DNA of 12,976 nucleotides. Source: CAZOOA01 sp964581355. Lineage in GTDB: Bacteria; Bacillota; Dethiobacteria; DTU022; UBA8154. Below, in pieces: positions 1-6,762 of this stretch (position 1 is the first letter of the stretch; each line of letters opens with the position of its first letter). Under the pieces are notes generated by a model that saw only the letters and a list, made by a program, of their open reading frames with translations, ran no database searches and was not told the origin of the DNA. The position numbers were made by a program, and so were the translations under genes. Location: assembly GCA_964581355.1 (NCBI GenBank), contig CAZOOA010000077.1, positions 1 through 12,976 of the forward strand. Direction: 5' to 3'.

Positions 1-54
1 CGCATGCTTGAGGGGGTTCAGGCGCTAGAAAATTTTGTCCGGCAGTACCGCTAA
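1..54 (+). CDS. C-terminal end of an unidentified protein (partial)
   Basis: The window opens in frame 1 of a reading frame that ends at a TAA at 52-54. The last 17 residues read RMLEGVQALENFVRQYR, a charged amphipathic helix such as ends many soluble enzymes. The family cannot be told from so little. Just downstream, at 69-82, a short AAGGG/CCCTT hairpin with a 4-base loop could be a weak transcription end. Confidence 0.5.
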   Translation, partial: RMLEGVQALENFVRQYR

Positions 55-174
55 CTTGATTCTCCTGTAAGGGAACTCCCTTAATGAGACAGGGCAGCGA
101 ATAATAAGGGCGGGTTGAAAGATTAAAAAGAAGTACTGCTACAGAAACAGCTGGAAGGAGGGAGGGGGCAGGCC

Positions 175-282
175 TTGAACGACGCGAACGTAACATTGGC
201 CGGCTAGGAAAGCGGTATTATCAATGGTGCAAATTTCGTCATTGACGGTGGAATGACCCGGAAGATGATTTGCGAGCCTTAA
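175..282 (+). pseudogene. Relic of a short-chain dehydrogenase/reductase C-terminus
   Basis: In the frame ending with TAA at 280-282 the sequence reads NGANFVIDGGMTRKMICEP. This matches the C-terminal signature of classical short-chain dehydrogenases, in which a (I/V)DGG segment follows the substrate loop. An in-frame TAG at 205-207 interrupts it, only about ten more plausible residues lie upstream, and the Rossmann fold and YxxxK site are absent. I infer a leftover of a gene lost by deletion. The rest of 55-339 holds a purine-rich GGAGGGAGG stretch near 155 but no gene that I can support. Confidence 0.6.
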
Positions 283-339
283 AATAACTAAAAAATATGA
301 GTTAGCTGCACGTTTTTCAGCTGCGGGGAGCGATAGATC

Positions 340-1119
340 TTGTCCATCTGGTTACATATCGTTGTTTTTGGGATGACAGGCTTGCTGATTTATTTTGGAA
401 TATTTTATGGTGCTCCCAGGATGATGAATAAAGGAATGCCGCTAATATATGCATTTTGGGGCTTCCTCTGGGCTCCCGTTTTTTTGCTGCTTCCCCTGTC
501 ACTTTTTTTGTTTGTAGCATTAGAGGGAGGGACTTTATCAACTGAGTCCATACTTGAGCGCTTCCGTTTTACCCCTCTTAAAGGGAAAGACTGGCTCTTG
601 GTTGGTGGGGCAGTCCTGGTAACTACATTTTCGGACCAGATTTTAGAGCCGGTGGGAAAATACTTTGCCAGGAAGAAGGCCTTTGCGCCACCCGATTACC
701 TGCCTGGGCCTTTTAATCCCCTTAAGAAATATTCCTTCCCACCTCGCGAGTTTTTTGGAGTTTCGTTAAAAGGTAATTGGAAACTGCTTTTTGTGTTTAT
801 ACCGTTGCACTTGTTTGCCATGTTTAGCGAAGAAGTGATGTGGCGCGGTTACCTGTTACCCCAGCAGGAACTGGTTTTGGGAAGTTGGGCCTGGGTTTTT
901 AACGGTTTGCTCTGGGCTTGGCTTGTGCATGCTGTATTAAAATGGCATTTTGTCGGCATGCTTCCAGGCATGCTAATTGCGCCCCTGGTTGCCCAATATA
1001 CTCAATCAACATGGGCCTCTTTCATCGCCCATGCTGTGCCAAACTCTTTGTTGTGGTTGTTGCTGTTATGTGGGGTGTTAAATATTCCAGCTGCTGTTGA
1101 GGAAGATAAAAATTGGTAA
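340..1119 (+). CDS. CPBP-family intramembrane metalloprotease (CAAX/Abi type)
   Basis: This is a 259-residue integral membrane protein. The CPBP family (CAAX prenyl protease 2 / bacteriocin-processing, Pfam Abi) cleaves substrates within or next to the membrane. The family motifs are visible: EExxxR at E164-E165...R169 (SEEVMWRG), a second-motif histidine at H197 or H203, and HxxxN at H231-N235. These are the expected metal ligands and catalytic glutamate. Hydrophobic segments lie at about 7-25, 36-60, 85-97, 148-162, 185-200, 205-220 and 233-249. The start is TTG at 340, supported by GGGGAG at 325-330. The gene faces hgcB and ends before it, so it is not part of that operon. Its substrate is unknown; bacterial members range from immunity proteins to sigma-factor or peptide processing. 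Confidence 0.85.
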   Translation: MSIWLHIVVFGMTGLLIYFGIFYGAPRMMNKGMPLIYAFWGFLWAPVFLLLPLSLFLFVALEGGTLSTESILERFRFTPLKGKDWLLVGGAVLVTTFSDQILEPVGKYFARKKAFAPPDYLPGPFNPLKKYSFPPREFFGVSLKGNWKLLFVFIPLHLFAMFSEEVMWRGYLLPQQELVLGSWAWVFNGLLWAWLVHAVLKWHFVGMLPGMLIAPLVAQYTQSTWASFIAHAVPNSLLWLLLLCGVLNIPAAVEEDKNW

Positions 1120-1204
1120 ATTGTTAGGCGTCTTGGCTTCTTTTTCCGGCGCCTGGCTGCTCTCGCCTGCTTGCAATTCAAGTTTTTGTTCACAGAGGCA
1201 GTAA
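1097..1204 (+). CDS. Possible micro-ORF with lipoprotein-like leader
   Basis: A 35-codon frame overlaps the end of the CPBP gene. It has a basic start (RKIKIGK), a hydrophobic core (LLGVLASFSGAWLL) and a cysteine in SPAC, which resembles a lipoprotein signal peptide, and it ends about ten residues later. The only starts are TTG at 1097 (no clear ribosome site) or TTG at 1121 (GAGGAAG about 15 bases upstream, too far). It could be chance, a translationally coupled peptide, or the leader of a deleted gene. A weak hairpin, ATGGT/ACCAT with TTTTA after it, follows at 1222-1239. I recognise no other gene in 1205-1417. Confidence 0.2.
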   Translation: MRKIKIGKLLGVLASFSGAWLLSPACNSSFCSQRQ

Positions 1205-1390
1205 GATTTAACATTTAGGCGATGGTATCGACCATTTTACCTTGTTTTTTCTCAAAATGTACACACTACTCCTGTAGGAAATGGAGATGGCCTCAGTTGA
1301 TGAGCAAACCAGAAAAGGGATTGTTGCAAATTGCCGCGCCAGAAAGCAGGAAGTTAGAAGTTGACTAACTTAAAGAAAATGCACTATATA

Positions 1391-1418
1391 AACGAGCAGA
1401 CAGATAGTTTTGCTCGTT
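1391..1418 (-). terminator. Hairpin at the end of hgcB, probable terminator
   Basis: A perfect 8-bp inverted repeat, AACGAGCA (1391-1398) and TGCTCGTT (1411-1418), encloses a 12-base loop. In the minus-strand transcript it begins at the hgcB stop codon. The tract after it is T/A-rich (TATATAG) rather than a clean U-run, so it may be a weak intrinsic terminator or a 3' stabilising stem. Confidence 0.5.
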
Positions 1419-1735
1419 TATTTTCTATCGATACTTTGGATATTGTCCAGGCTGCAGCCGCAGGAGTCTCCGCAGCATTTACTGCTAAGGTTAAATTTAT
1501 CCATCAGTACGGCATAAGCGCAGCCGACTCCCTGGCGAACGCTGATCGCCTGACGGGGACAATTCCTGGCGCAGGCGCTGCACTCCATGCAGGCGTCCCG
1601 GTCGGTGATGGAGCTAACTTTTTCGTCAAGGGAAAAGACCTGCTGCGGGCATACTTCTATACACATGCCGCAGCCATTACATTTATCCTGGTCCATTTTC
1701 AGGGTTACTACATTCTTTAAATATCTATATTTCAT
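1418..1735 (-). CDS. hgcB: HgcB, 2[4Fe-4S] ferredoxin of mercury methylation
   Basis: HgcB is the dedicated ferredoxin thought to reduce the HgcA corrinoid, and possibly to bring Hg(II) to it, during methylmercury formation. This copy has 105 residues. Cluster 1 is C19, C22, C25, C29 (CNGCGMCIEVCP) and cluster 2 is C49, C52, C55, C59 (CMECSACARNCP). The family-specific GVGCA cysteine follows at C72, and a Cys-rich tail carries C87, C88, C92 and C94 (KCCGDSCGCS). Known HgcB proteins share this lone cysteine and the C-terminal Cys pair, which ordinary ferredoxins lack. The ATG has GGAGG eight bases upstream. The gene follows hgcA by 42 bases on the same strand. The last eleven residues (SLDNIQSIDRK) extend past the usual Cys-rich end. 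Confidence 0.95.
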   Translation of the reverse strand: MKYRYLKNVVTLKMDQDKCNGCGMCIEVCPQQVFSLDEKVSSITDRDACMECSACARNCPRQAISVRQGVGCAYAVLMDKFNLSSKCCGDSCGCSLDNIQSIDRK

Positions 1736-1777
1736 TTATTATACCTCCAACTCAGGCACCGGTTGCGGTGAGTAGTT

Positions 1778-2929
1778 TTATACAAAATATGCGGCAGTTA
1801 GAGCAATCAGCCCCAAACATGCCGAGATGATAATCAGGGGCAATGCCACGTTCATCTCTTTGAATACACCGGAAAGAGATGTATAGGTTGTCGAACCGGT
1901 AAAATTCATACCCAAAAATGCCGTAATTGCCGGAATGGCCAAAAAGTAGGCGGTGGTTTGCAGCCAGCCTCCCGGTGAGGCAGCGAGCAGCGTGTAGCCG
2001 AACGCCAATAAAACACCCATTACCAGGCCCTTCCAGGCAAATGCGCGGCCCGGGATATATGGCAGCAGGGCAGGGACCAGGACAGCCCCTACAAGCAAGG
2101 CTAGAAAGAATGGGGTGAAATCAGAAAAAGTTTGGTTTAGCAGGGGAAGCAATCCAACCGGGCTGTTATTTATTAACACAGAGGCCAGGTTAAGAATAAA
2201 AAGATAAAAAACCAGACCAATTGCTGGCTTAATCAAGGCGGTCAGCTCAACCGGGGTAAGGACCAGCCGGTCGCGCAGGGTAAAGCGGGTGCGGCGCATG
2301 GCCGCTTCTGCTTTATTGCCGGCCTTAAGAAAGGCAGGGATATCAGCTGCCCTGACCGGCCCGTAAATAACTTTAAAACCGCACCGGCGCCGGACTTCGT
2401 GAGCAGATACCCCGGGTGCTGCCAGCTGCGGCAGGATCAGGGTGCGGTGTGAAACCAGCCTTGATAAACCTGCAGCAGAGACCATTTTTACCACTTCATC
2501 AGTGCCGAAGGAACCTTTCCCGGCAGCGCACCAGACATTAATTCCTTTGGTGTCGAGCACCAATACCCATACGTTAAGGCCGGAAAGTTCCTTGCGCAAA
2601 TAGTCGAAACTCAACTTGTAGTTTGCTGAAACCAGCACGGGTGAGGTTTTGTCAGGTTGGCCCACTGCGTAAAGCCCGGGAGGGACGGTATAGGTCATCC
2701 TGCCCACACCCCACCGGGCTTTGAAAGAACCAAGCAGGTCTGCGCGGCTAAGTGTTGTGCTGACCTGGTAGACAGGGCCAACGGCTGTTTCAAGCTGTCC
2801 GGCAACCCAATGCGCCCCGGCTGCATCTTGGGCTGTATCTTCTAAACATTCTTGTGATTGTTCATCTGCACAGCATGAAGTTGTTTGTTTCTCAGCAGCC
2901 ATAGGCAGTTTTATCAGCTCTTTATTCAT
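1778..2929 (-). CDS. hgcA: HgcA, corrinoid methyltransferase of mercury methylation
   Basis: HgcA is a membrane-anchored corrinoid protein that transfers a methyl group from cobalt to Hg(II); hgcA and hgcB are both required for methylation in the bacteria tested. The motif NVWCAAGK, with Cys134 as lower-axial cobalt ligand, lies at residues 131-138, preceded by LDTKGI and followed by GSFGTDE as in authentic HgcA. The soluble corrinoid domain spans about 45-225. About five hydrophobic segments then follow (near 235-255, 272-290, 299-318, 324-341, 360-383). A short N-terminal tail carries C19, C20 and C28. I chose the ATG at 2929 (383 residues) over one eight codons upstream because GGAGG lies ten bases before it and because it overlaps the regulator's stop in ATGA. 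Related CdhD/AcsC-type corrinoid proteins lack both this cap motif and the membrane domain. Confidence 0.97.
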   Translation of the reverse strand: MNKELIKLPMAAEKQTTSCCADEQSQECLEDTAQDAAGAHWVAGQLETAVGPVYQVSTTLSRADLLGSFKARWGVGRMTYTVPPGLYAVGQPDKTSPVLVSANYKLSFDYLRKELSGLNVWVLVLDTKGINVWCAAGKGSFGTDEVVKMVSAAGLSRLVSHRTLILPQLAAPGVSAHEVRRRCGFKVIYGPVRAADIPAFLKAGNKAEAAMRRTRFTLRDRLVLTPVELTALIKPAIGLVFYLFILNLASVLINNSPVGLLPLLNQTFSDFTPFFLALLVGAVLVPALLPYIPGRAFAWKGLVMGVLLAFGYTLLAASPGGWLQTTAYFLAIPAITAFLGMNFTGSTTYTSLSGVFKEMNVALPLIIISACLGLIALTAAYFV

Positions 2930-3396
2930 TTTGTAAGTTCCTCCCTGCAGCATTCCTCAGTATTTATATTGTTAATTGCATCGGCAAACAGGTTAATGCT
3001 TTCAATTACCTGCCGATGTTTTTGTGGCGGTATGCCAGCGAATAAATCAGAGTAAAAGCGGTCGAAAACATGGTTTATATCATCATAGGTTTTTTTGCCT
3101 TCTGGTGTCAGTGTAATATTTAAATAGCGGCGATCTTCCAAGTTGGCCTTGCGTTCAAGAAGCCCCGACTTGACCATGCTGTCGATAGTGCGGCTTAAGG
3201 TGCTGGTATCTAGCCCCAGGACCGAGGCCAATTCAACAAGAGCTATTTCCCCGCTTTTGCCGACTTCCATCAGCGCATGGCATTGGGCCACGGTAATCCC
3301 ACAGCAGGCGGCATCGCTTTTCCACTGCCAGCTTAAACTCCGTTGCATTTTGCGTAGGGCATCACGAAAAAGACGGATCTCATTAATTTCCAACAC
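2926..3396 (-). CDS. MarR-family regulator of the hgcAB operon, Cys-rich
   Basis: This protein of about 156 residues has a MarR winged-helix domain. The recognition-helix region is near 62-80 (LDTSTLSRTIDSMVKSG) and the wing is near 88-98 with the conserved DRR, flanked by dimerisation helices. MarR proteins usually repress their own operon until a ligand or thiol modification releases them. This one has C31, C32 and C39 in the N-terminal half and C149, C150 near the end, which fits a metal or metalloid thiol sensor; that function is inferred. The start is GTG at 3396 or TTG at 3393, both behind AAAGGAG at about 3402-3408. An ATG at 3447 would put translation almost at the predicted transcript start. 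The stop overlaps the hgcA start by four bases (ATGA), indicating translational coupling. Confidence 0.88.
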   Translation of the reverse strand: MLEINEIRLFRDALRKMQRSLSWQWKSDAACCGITVAQCHALMEVGKSGEIALVELASVLGLDTSTLSRTIDSMVKSGLLERKANLEDRRYLNITLTPEGKKTYDDINHVFDRFYSDLFAGIPPQKHRQVIESINLFADAINNINTEECCREELTK

Positions 3397-3450
3397 AAAG
3401 GCTCCTTTCAAAAAGATGTAACCTGCACAAATAGTTGGTAATAGCATTAG

Positions 3451-3463
3451 TTGTATTATACAA
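3451..3463. promoter_or_regulatory. 13-bp palindrome, candidate MarR operator
   Basis: TTGTAT-T-ATACAA is a perfect 6+1+6 palindrome that covers the whole -10 box of the marR-hgcAB promoter. Its length and AT-rich symmetry resemble binding sites of MarR/OhrR-type dimers. A protein bound here would block RNA polymerase, so autorepression of the operon is the simple inference. Confidence 0.65.
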
Positions 3464-3484
3464 ATATATTTTTAAACTTGTCAA
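3455..3484 (-). promoter_or_regulatory. Sigma-A promoter of the marR-hgcA-hgcB operon
   Basis: On the minus strand TTGACA (3484-3479) and TATAAT (3460-3455) are both exact consensus hexamers, 18 bases apart with an A/T-rich spacer. Transcription should start near 3448, giving a leader of about 50 bases before the regulator's start. Such a strong core promoter suggests control by repression rather than activation. Confidence 0.85.
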
Positions 3485-3677
3485 GAATAGATTTAAGGGT
3501 CAACATGGCCCTAATGCTGACTGCGAACTTACATTGATTGCCAATAATCATTCAAGTTTTTTATTCACAGAGAACACAGGTTAACACAGTATATTTGTTT
3601 CGACAGTATCGACGATTCGGCCCGGGTATGTTAGAATTTTATAAAGATTAAACCATTTTTTGTTGCGGGGAGTGTTG

Positions 3678-4763
3678 ATGATGGCATCGGGTCTGGATCG
3701 CAGAAAGTTTATCGGAATAAGTCTGGCAGCCGCGGCAGGCCTGGGCGGTGCAGGGATATGGAGGCTCCTGCAGGGAACCGGGGTTGGAGATGAAACCACG
3801 GGCGACCCGGAAAAAAACAGCACAGAGGAAGCAGATCGTGTGAATGCAAACGGAAACGGACAGCCCGGGCCCACAGAAGAGGCCGGGAAAGGGCAGCCGA
3901 CACCAGGAAAAGAACAAAAAGAGATGCCCAGGCGCTCTTTGGGCAAAACCGGTTTCCAGGTGGGGCTTTTCAGCCTGGGCGGTGAAGCGACAGTGCAGAT
4001 CCGAAAGCGGCGGGATGAAGCTGTGGAGATTATTCACCGGGCTTTAGACCAGGGTGTAAACTATATCGATACGGCCCCCACATACGGGGGCGGCGGCAGT
4101 GAGGAGAATATCGGTGAGGTGATGCGCAGCCGGCGCGAGGAAGTTTTCCTGGCCAGCAAGACGGGGGACCGGACATACGACGGGACCATGCGTCTGATCG
4201 AGCAGAGCCTGGAGCGGCTGCAGACCGATTACCTGGACCTGTACCAGTTGCACAACGTGCGGGTGGATGGTGACCTGGACCGGGCCCTGGGGCAGGATGG
4301 CGCGATTAAGGCCCTGGAGCAGTTGAAAGAGGAAGGCGTTGTCCGGCACCTGGGTATCACCGGTCACAAGGACCCAGGGGTTTTGCTGCGGGGTATCCGG
4401 GAGTATGATTTTGACTGCCTGCTGATGGCTTTGAATGCCGGGGATCCCCATTACCTGCCCTTTCAGGATGCTCTGCTGGAGACGGCTGTGGAAAAGGAAA
4501 TGGGCGTTATCGCCATGAAGGTAACGGCTGTGGGGCGTATTTTCCAAAAAGGCGGGCTGGATTCCATGGAGCAGGCCCTGGGGTATGTCTTTTCCCTGCC
4601 CATCAGCACGGCCATTGTTGGCATTTCCACGCTGGAAGAACTGCAGGAAAACGTGGCCCTGGCGGAAAACTTTAAGCCTATTTCCCGGGAAAAGAAAGCG
4701 AAGCTGGAGGAGCTGGTTGCTCCCTACGAAGAAGACGCCAACTTTTTCAAGTATCACTGGTAG
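3678..4763 (+). CDS. Tat-exported aldo/keto reductase
   Basis: A 361-residue protein with two parts. The N-terminus has a twin-arginine signal (DRRKFIG, arginines at about 8-9, then an Ala/Gly/Leu-rich core to about 28), followed by a polar Glu/Gly/Asn/Pro linker to about 82. The remainder is an aldo/keto reductase barrel beginning MPRRSLGKTG. The family's catalytic tetrad is visible as D131 (YIDTAPTY), Y136, K161 (ASKTGD) and H192 (YQLHN). Such enzymes reduce carbonyls with NAD(P)H. Export by Tat would place a folded enzyme outside the membrane, where free NAD(P)H is scarce, so another donor or a different role is possible. The start is ATG at 3678 with GGGGAG at 3667-3672; a second ATG follows at once. 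It diverges from marR-hgcAB; whether it is co-regulated is unknown. Confidence 0.88.
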   Translation: MMASGLDRRKFIGISLAAAAGLGGAGIWRLLQGTGVGDETTGDPEKNSTEEADRVNANGNGQPGPTEEAGKGQPTPGKEQKEMPRRSLGKTGFQVGLFSLGGEATVQIRKRRDEAVEIIHRALDQGVNYIDTAPTYGGGGSEENIGEVMRSRREEVFLASKTGDRTYDGTMRLIEQSLERLQTDYLDLYQLHNVRVDGDLDRALGQDGAIKALEQLKEEGVVRHLGITGHKDPGVLLRGIREYDFDCLLMALNAGDPHYLPFQDALLETAVEKEMGVIAMKVTAVGRIFQKGGLDSMEQALGYVFSLPISTAIVGISTLEELQENVALAENFKPISREKKAKLEELVAPYEEDANFFKYHW

Positions 4764-4898
4764 AGGGATGCTGTCTATTATTGTGGATTGCAAATCTCGG
4801 TAGCGTCGGTACTCACCAGGGAGTTTGCGGGAACCTTTTTATGATTAACTCCGTCAAATTATTGGGAGTAACATATCATCTATTACGGGAGAAAAACC

Positions 4899-5102
4899 AT
4901 GAAAAAGCTGATCCTTCTTTCTTTTGTCTCGGTGCTATTGTTTTGTTGTGTCGGCTGCGAGGAAGCTGTTGGAGAAACAGAGAAACATAAGCAAACTGCA
5001 AGCTGGCAGGAGTTGGTTTCCCAGGTTTCCGGCGAAGTTACAGACCGGGGCGCGCGGTCTTGGTGCGCCATGGGGGAGAAATCATCGTACAGCAAGGGAT
5101 AG
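4899..5102 (+). CDS. Small predicted lipoprotein, probably frameshifted
   Basis: The 67-residue frame has a clear export signal: MKK, a hydrophobic core LILLSFVSVLLFCC, and a lipobox-like CVGC with Cys20 as likely lipidation site (the -3 residue is atypical). GGGAG lies seven bases before the ATG. The mature part is polar to about GEVTDR near 5047 and then turns unprotein-like. From there a different frame gives RAVLVRHGGEIIVQQ and ends at TAA 5111-5113, next to the following gene. I infer a one-base indel in the GC run near 5047-5055, by mutation or sequencing error. The function is unknown. It is probably co-transcribed with the small membrane protein at 5116. Confidence 0.6.
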   Translation: MKKLILLSFVSVLLFCCVGCEEAVGETEKHKQTASWQELVSQVSGEVTDRGARSWCAMGEKSSYSKG

Positions 5103-5115
5103 GAGGTAAATAAAT

Positions 5116-5319
5116 ATGAAATATGCTGGATATCTATTAATAGGGTTTGTAGTATTTTGGCTTGTTATGTTTTTGTCTACAAGTATTGCATATATGATTG
5201 GGGCAGGGCCTGGAGAAATTGGTGTTGTAGTTGCTGCTGTATCAATGCTTTGTGCAATAGTGGTAATATGTACATGGATATTAGTTGATACTATTAAAAA
5301 TAATCAAATGCAGAAATAG
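5116..5319 (+). CDS. Small two-helix membrane protein, unknown function
   Basis: A 67-residue protein that is almost entirely membrane. Helix 1 is about residues 4-26 and helix 2 about 35-58, joined by a short GAGPGE turn, with a short Lys/Asn/Gln tail. Nothing identifies a family. Expression is well supported by GGAGG nine bases before the ATG and by the close spacing to the lipoprotein frame upstream. The codons are more A/T-rich than those of its neighbours. Confidence 0.65.
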   Translation: MKYAGYLLIGFVVFWLVMFLSTSIAYMIGAGPGEIGVVVAAVSMLCAIVVICTWILVDTIKNNQMQK

Positions 5320-5342
5320 TCAGATACCATTTTTAAAAGCAG

Positions 5343-5492
5343 TTGTAACTACTAAGCCCTTATGTAATTGCGCAACACGCCGCGATGCAGGGGGACGGTT
5401 CTCGCGCTTTCCCTGTCGGTCCTTCGCTGCGCTCCGGAAGCGCGGTAACCGTCCCCGCAGCTTCGCTTACAAATAGCGCTGAGAAGTTACAA
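5343..5492. repeat. Nested inverted repeat, MITE- or REP-like
   Basis: An outer pair, TTGTAACT (5343-5350) and AGTTACAA (5485-5492), encloses a GC-rich inner pair, GGGGACGGTT (5391-5400) and AACCGTCCCC (5447-5456). The inner stem continues with CTCGCGCTT against AAGCGCGGT with a mismatch at its end, giving a stem of about 17 pairs. The GC content is far above the flanks. There is no coding frame. It fills most of the gap 5320-5568 and could be a small non-autonomous element or a structured repeat. Confidence 0.6.
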
Positions 5493-5568
5493 GCAGTTAA
5501 TAAATAGTGAACGGTCAAATTAGTCTTTAATTCGCATTCTCTCAAAGATGCAAATGGCGGAGTGATGA

Positions 5569-6660
5569 TTGTTGAAAAGAAAAGACAATATTTTGCTTCT
5601 GGTGATTATATACTTGCTCCTGGTGGGCATATTTTCCGGCACCGGCGCCGGGGTAAGGGAGTTTGCGATTTTTGCCGGTTTGTCAGCGATTGTGCTGTTG
5701 TCAGCCCTTATTGTCAGGCATTACTACCTGACAGATAAAAGCTCTCTTAAACAGCGCATTATTTCGATCTGCATTTCTTTTGTGAAACTCTCTGTATTTG
5801 CTGTGGTTGTGGAGGAACTAACGGGTTTTTCGCTTGATTACAGCATGTTGGTTATTATTTTTGTGGCGCTATCGATTTTCACCCTCTGGGAGTTCCTGGA
5901 TTTAAAAGTATGGGAAAAAGGGGTTCTGCTGCTGGTCCTGGTTGCCGTGCTCGGGGTAAGAGCGTACGAAGGTGCCGAGCCTTCCACTGCATACCAGCTC
6001 TACTGTTCCGAGCTTGGAGATGTCAACAGTTATGAAGAGATACAGGACCTGCTTATGGAAGACTACCGAAAAGAGTTTGCTCCGGAAGATTTCCAAGACC
6101 TAAATCCCTACCAGGACCCTTTCCATGGGCAGCGGTTTTTGAGACTTTATCAGCCAGCTCTTTTGGAGTTTGAAGATGGACAGGTAGTCATGCTGGAAGT
6201 CTCACGCGAAGATTCGGATAACGAACTACGATTTAGCAACATTGAACTCCTGCCGGAGAAAATCGGTTCATATTTCCGGTATTATCCCCTGGAGATGGAA
6301 CGTGAAGCGGATTATCCCCAAGATAGAGAGGAAGGGGATAAGGAAATAATTGATGCCAGAGGTGCTTTTCTTAGCCGTGCCAGCCGTTACCAGCAAATGG
6401 AATGGTATGACAAGCTGATCAGTGTGTTTGGCGAAAAGGAAGTTTGGGATGACTTATGGGATGAACTGGATGGTTTGCAAGCTCCGGAAGGGCCTGTACG
6501 TGGTGCGGGTGCCAGTAGGGAAGGATACCTGCATTTTAGGTTTTGCCGGGACTGGGAAGTAGATGAAGAAGTGCTGGATAAGATATACGCCAGGTTCCGG
6601 GACAAGGCGGAAAAACACAACATTCCAGATCTTCCGGTTGTATTTGAATGGGTTGATTGA
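5569..6660 (+). CDS. Membrane protein with large acidic soluble domain, unknown
   Basis: A 363-residue protein that I do not recognise. The first 135 residues hold about five hydrophobic segments (near 8-22, 31-50, 65-82, 90-108, 118-131). They are followed by a soluble region of about 230 residues rich in Glu, Asp, Tyr and Trp, with no signature of a known enzyme; it looks like an extracytoplasmic or cytosolic sensor or binding domain. The start is TTG at 5569 (TTG at 5572 also possible) with GGAG six bases upstream. It stands alone, with the inverted repeat before it and decayed genes after it. Confidence 0.7.
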   Translation: MLKRKDNILLLVIIYLLLVGIFSGTGAGVREFAIFAGLSAIVLLSALIVRHYYLTDKSSLKQRIISICISFVKLSVFAVVVEELTGFSLDYSMLVIIFVALSIFTLWEFLDLKVWEKGVLLLVLVAVLGVRAYEGAEPSTAYQLYCSELGDVNSYEEIQDLLMEDYRKEFAPEDFQDLNPYQDPFHGQRFLRLYQPALLEFEDGQVVMLEVSREDSDNELRFSNIELLPEKIGSYFRYYPLEMEREADYPQDREEGDKEIIDARGAFLSRASRYQQMEWYDKLISVFGEKEVWDDLWDELDGLQAPEGPVRGAGASREGYLHFRFCRDWEVDEEVLDKIYARFRDKAEKHNIPDLPVVFEWVD

Positions 6661-6762
6661 AGAAAAAATGGGGTTAATTAGCCCTTCATCCCTCTTTCGC
6701 CAATCTATTCCATAGACCTGAAGCCGCCCTTTGACCCCATCCCTTTGACCATCCCTCGACTT

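Noticed and set aside
1286..1363. Short frame with a near-SD AGGAA and ATG after hgcB
   Set aside because: The spacing between AGGAA and the ATG is nearly zero, and the peptide of under 30 residues has no recognisable feature.
1361..1720. Open frame of 119 codons on the plus strand
   Set aside because: It is antisense to hgcB, has no ribosome site and no family resemblance; the minus-strand ferredoxin explains the open frame.
1778..2929. HgcA as an ordinary acetyl-CoA synthase corrinoid subunit (CdhD/AcsC)
   Set aside because: It has the NVWCAAGK cap motif, a C-terminal membrane domain and an adjacent hgcB, and no other Wood-Ljungdahl genes are nearby.
4044..4793. Open frame of 249 codons on the minus strand
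   Set aside because: It is the shadow of the aldo/keto reductase, with Gln/His/Leu-rich composition typical of an antisense frame of GC-rich codons.
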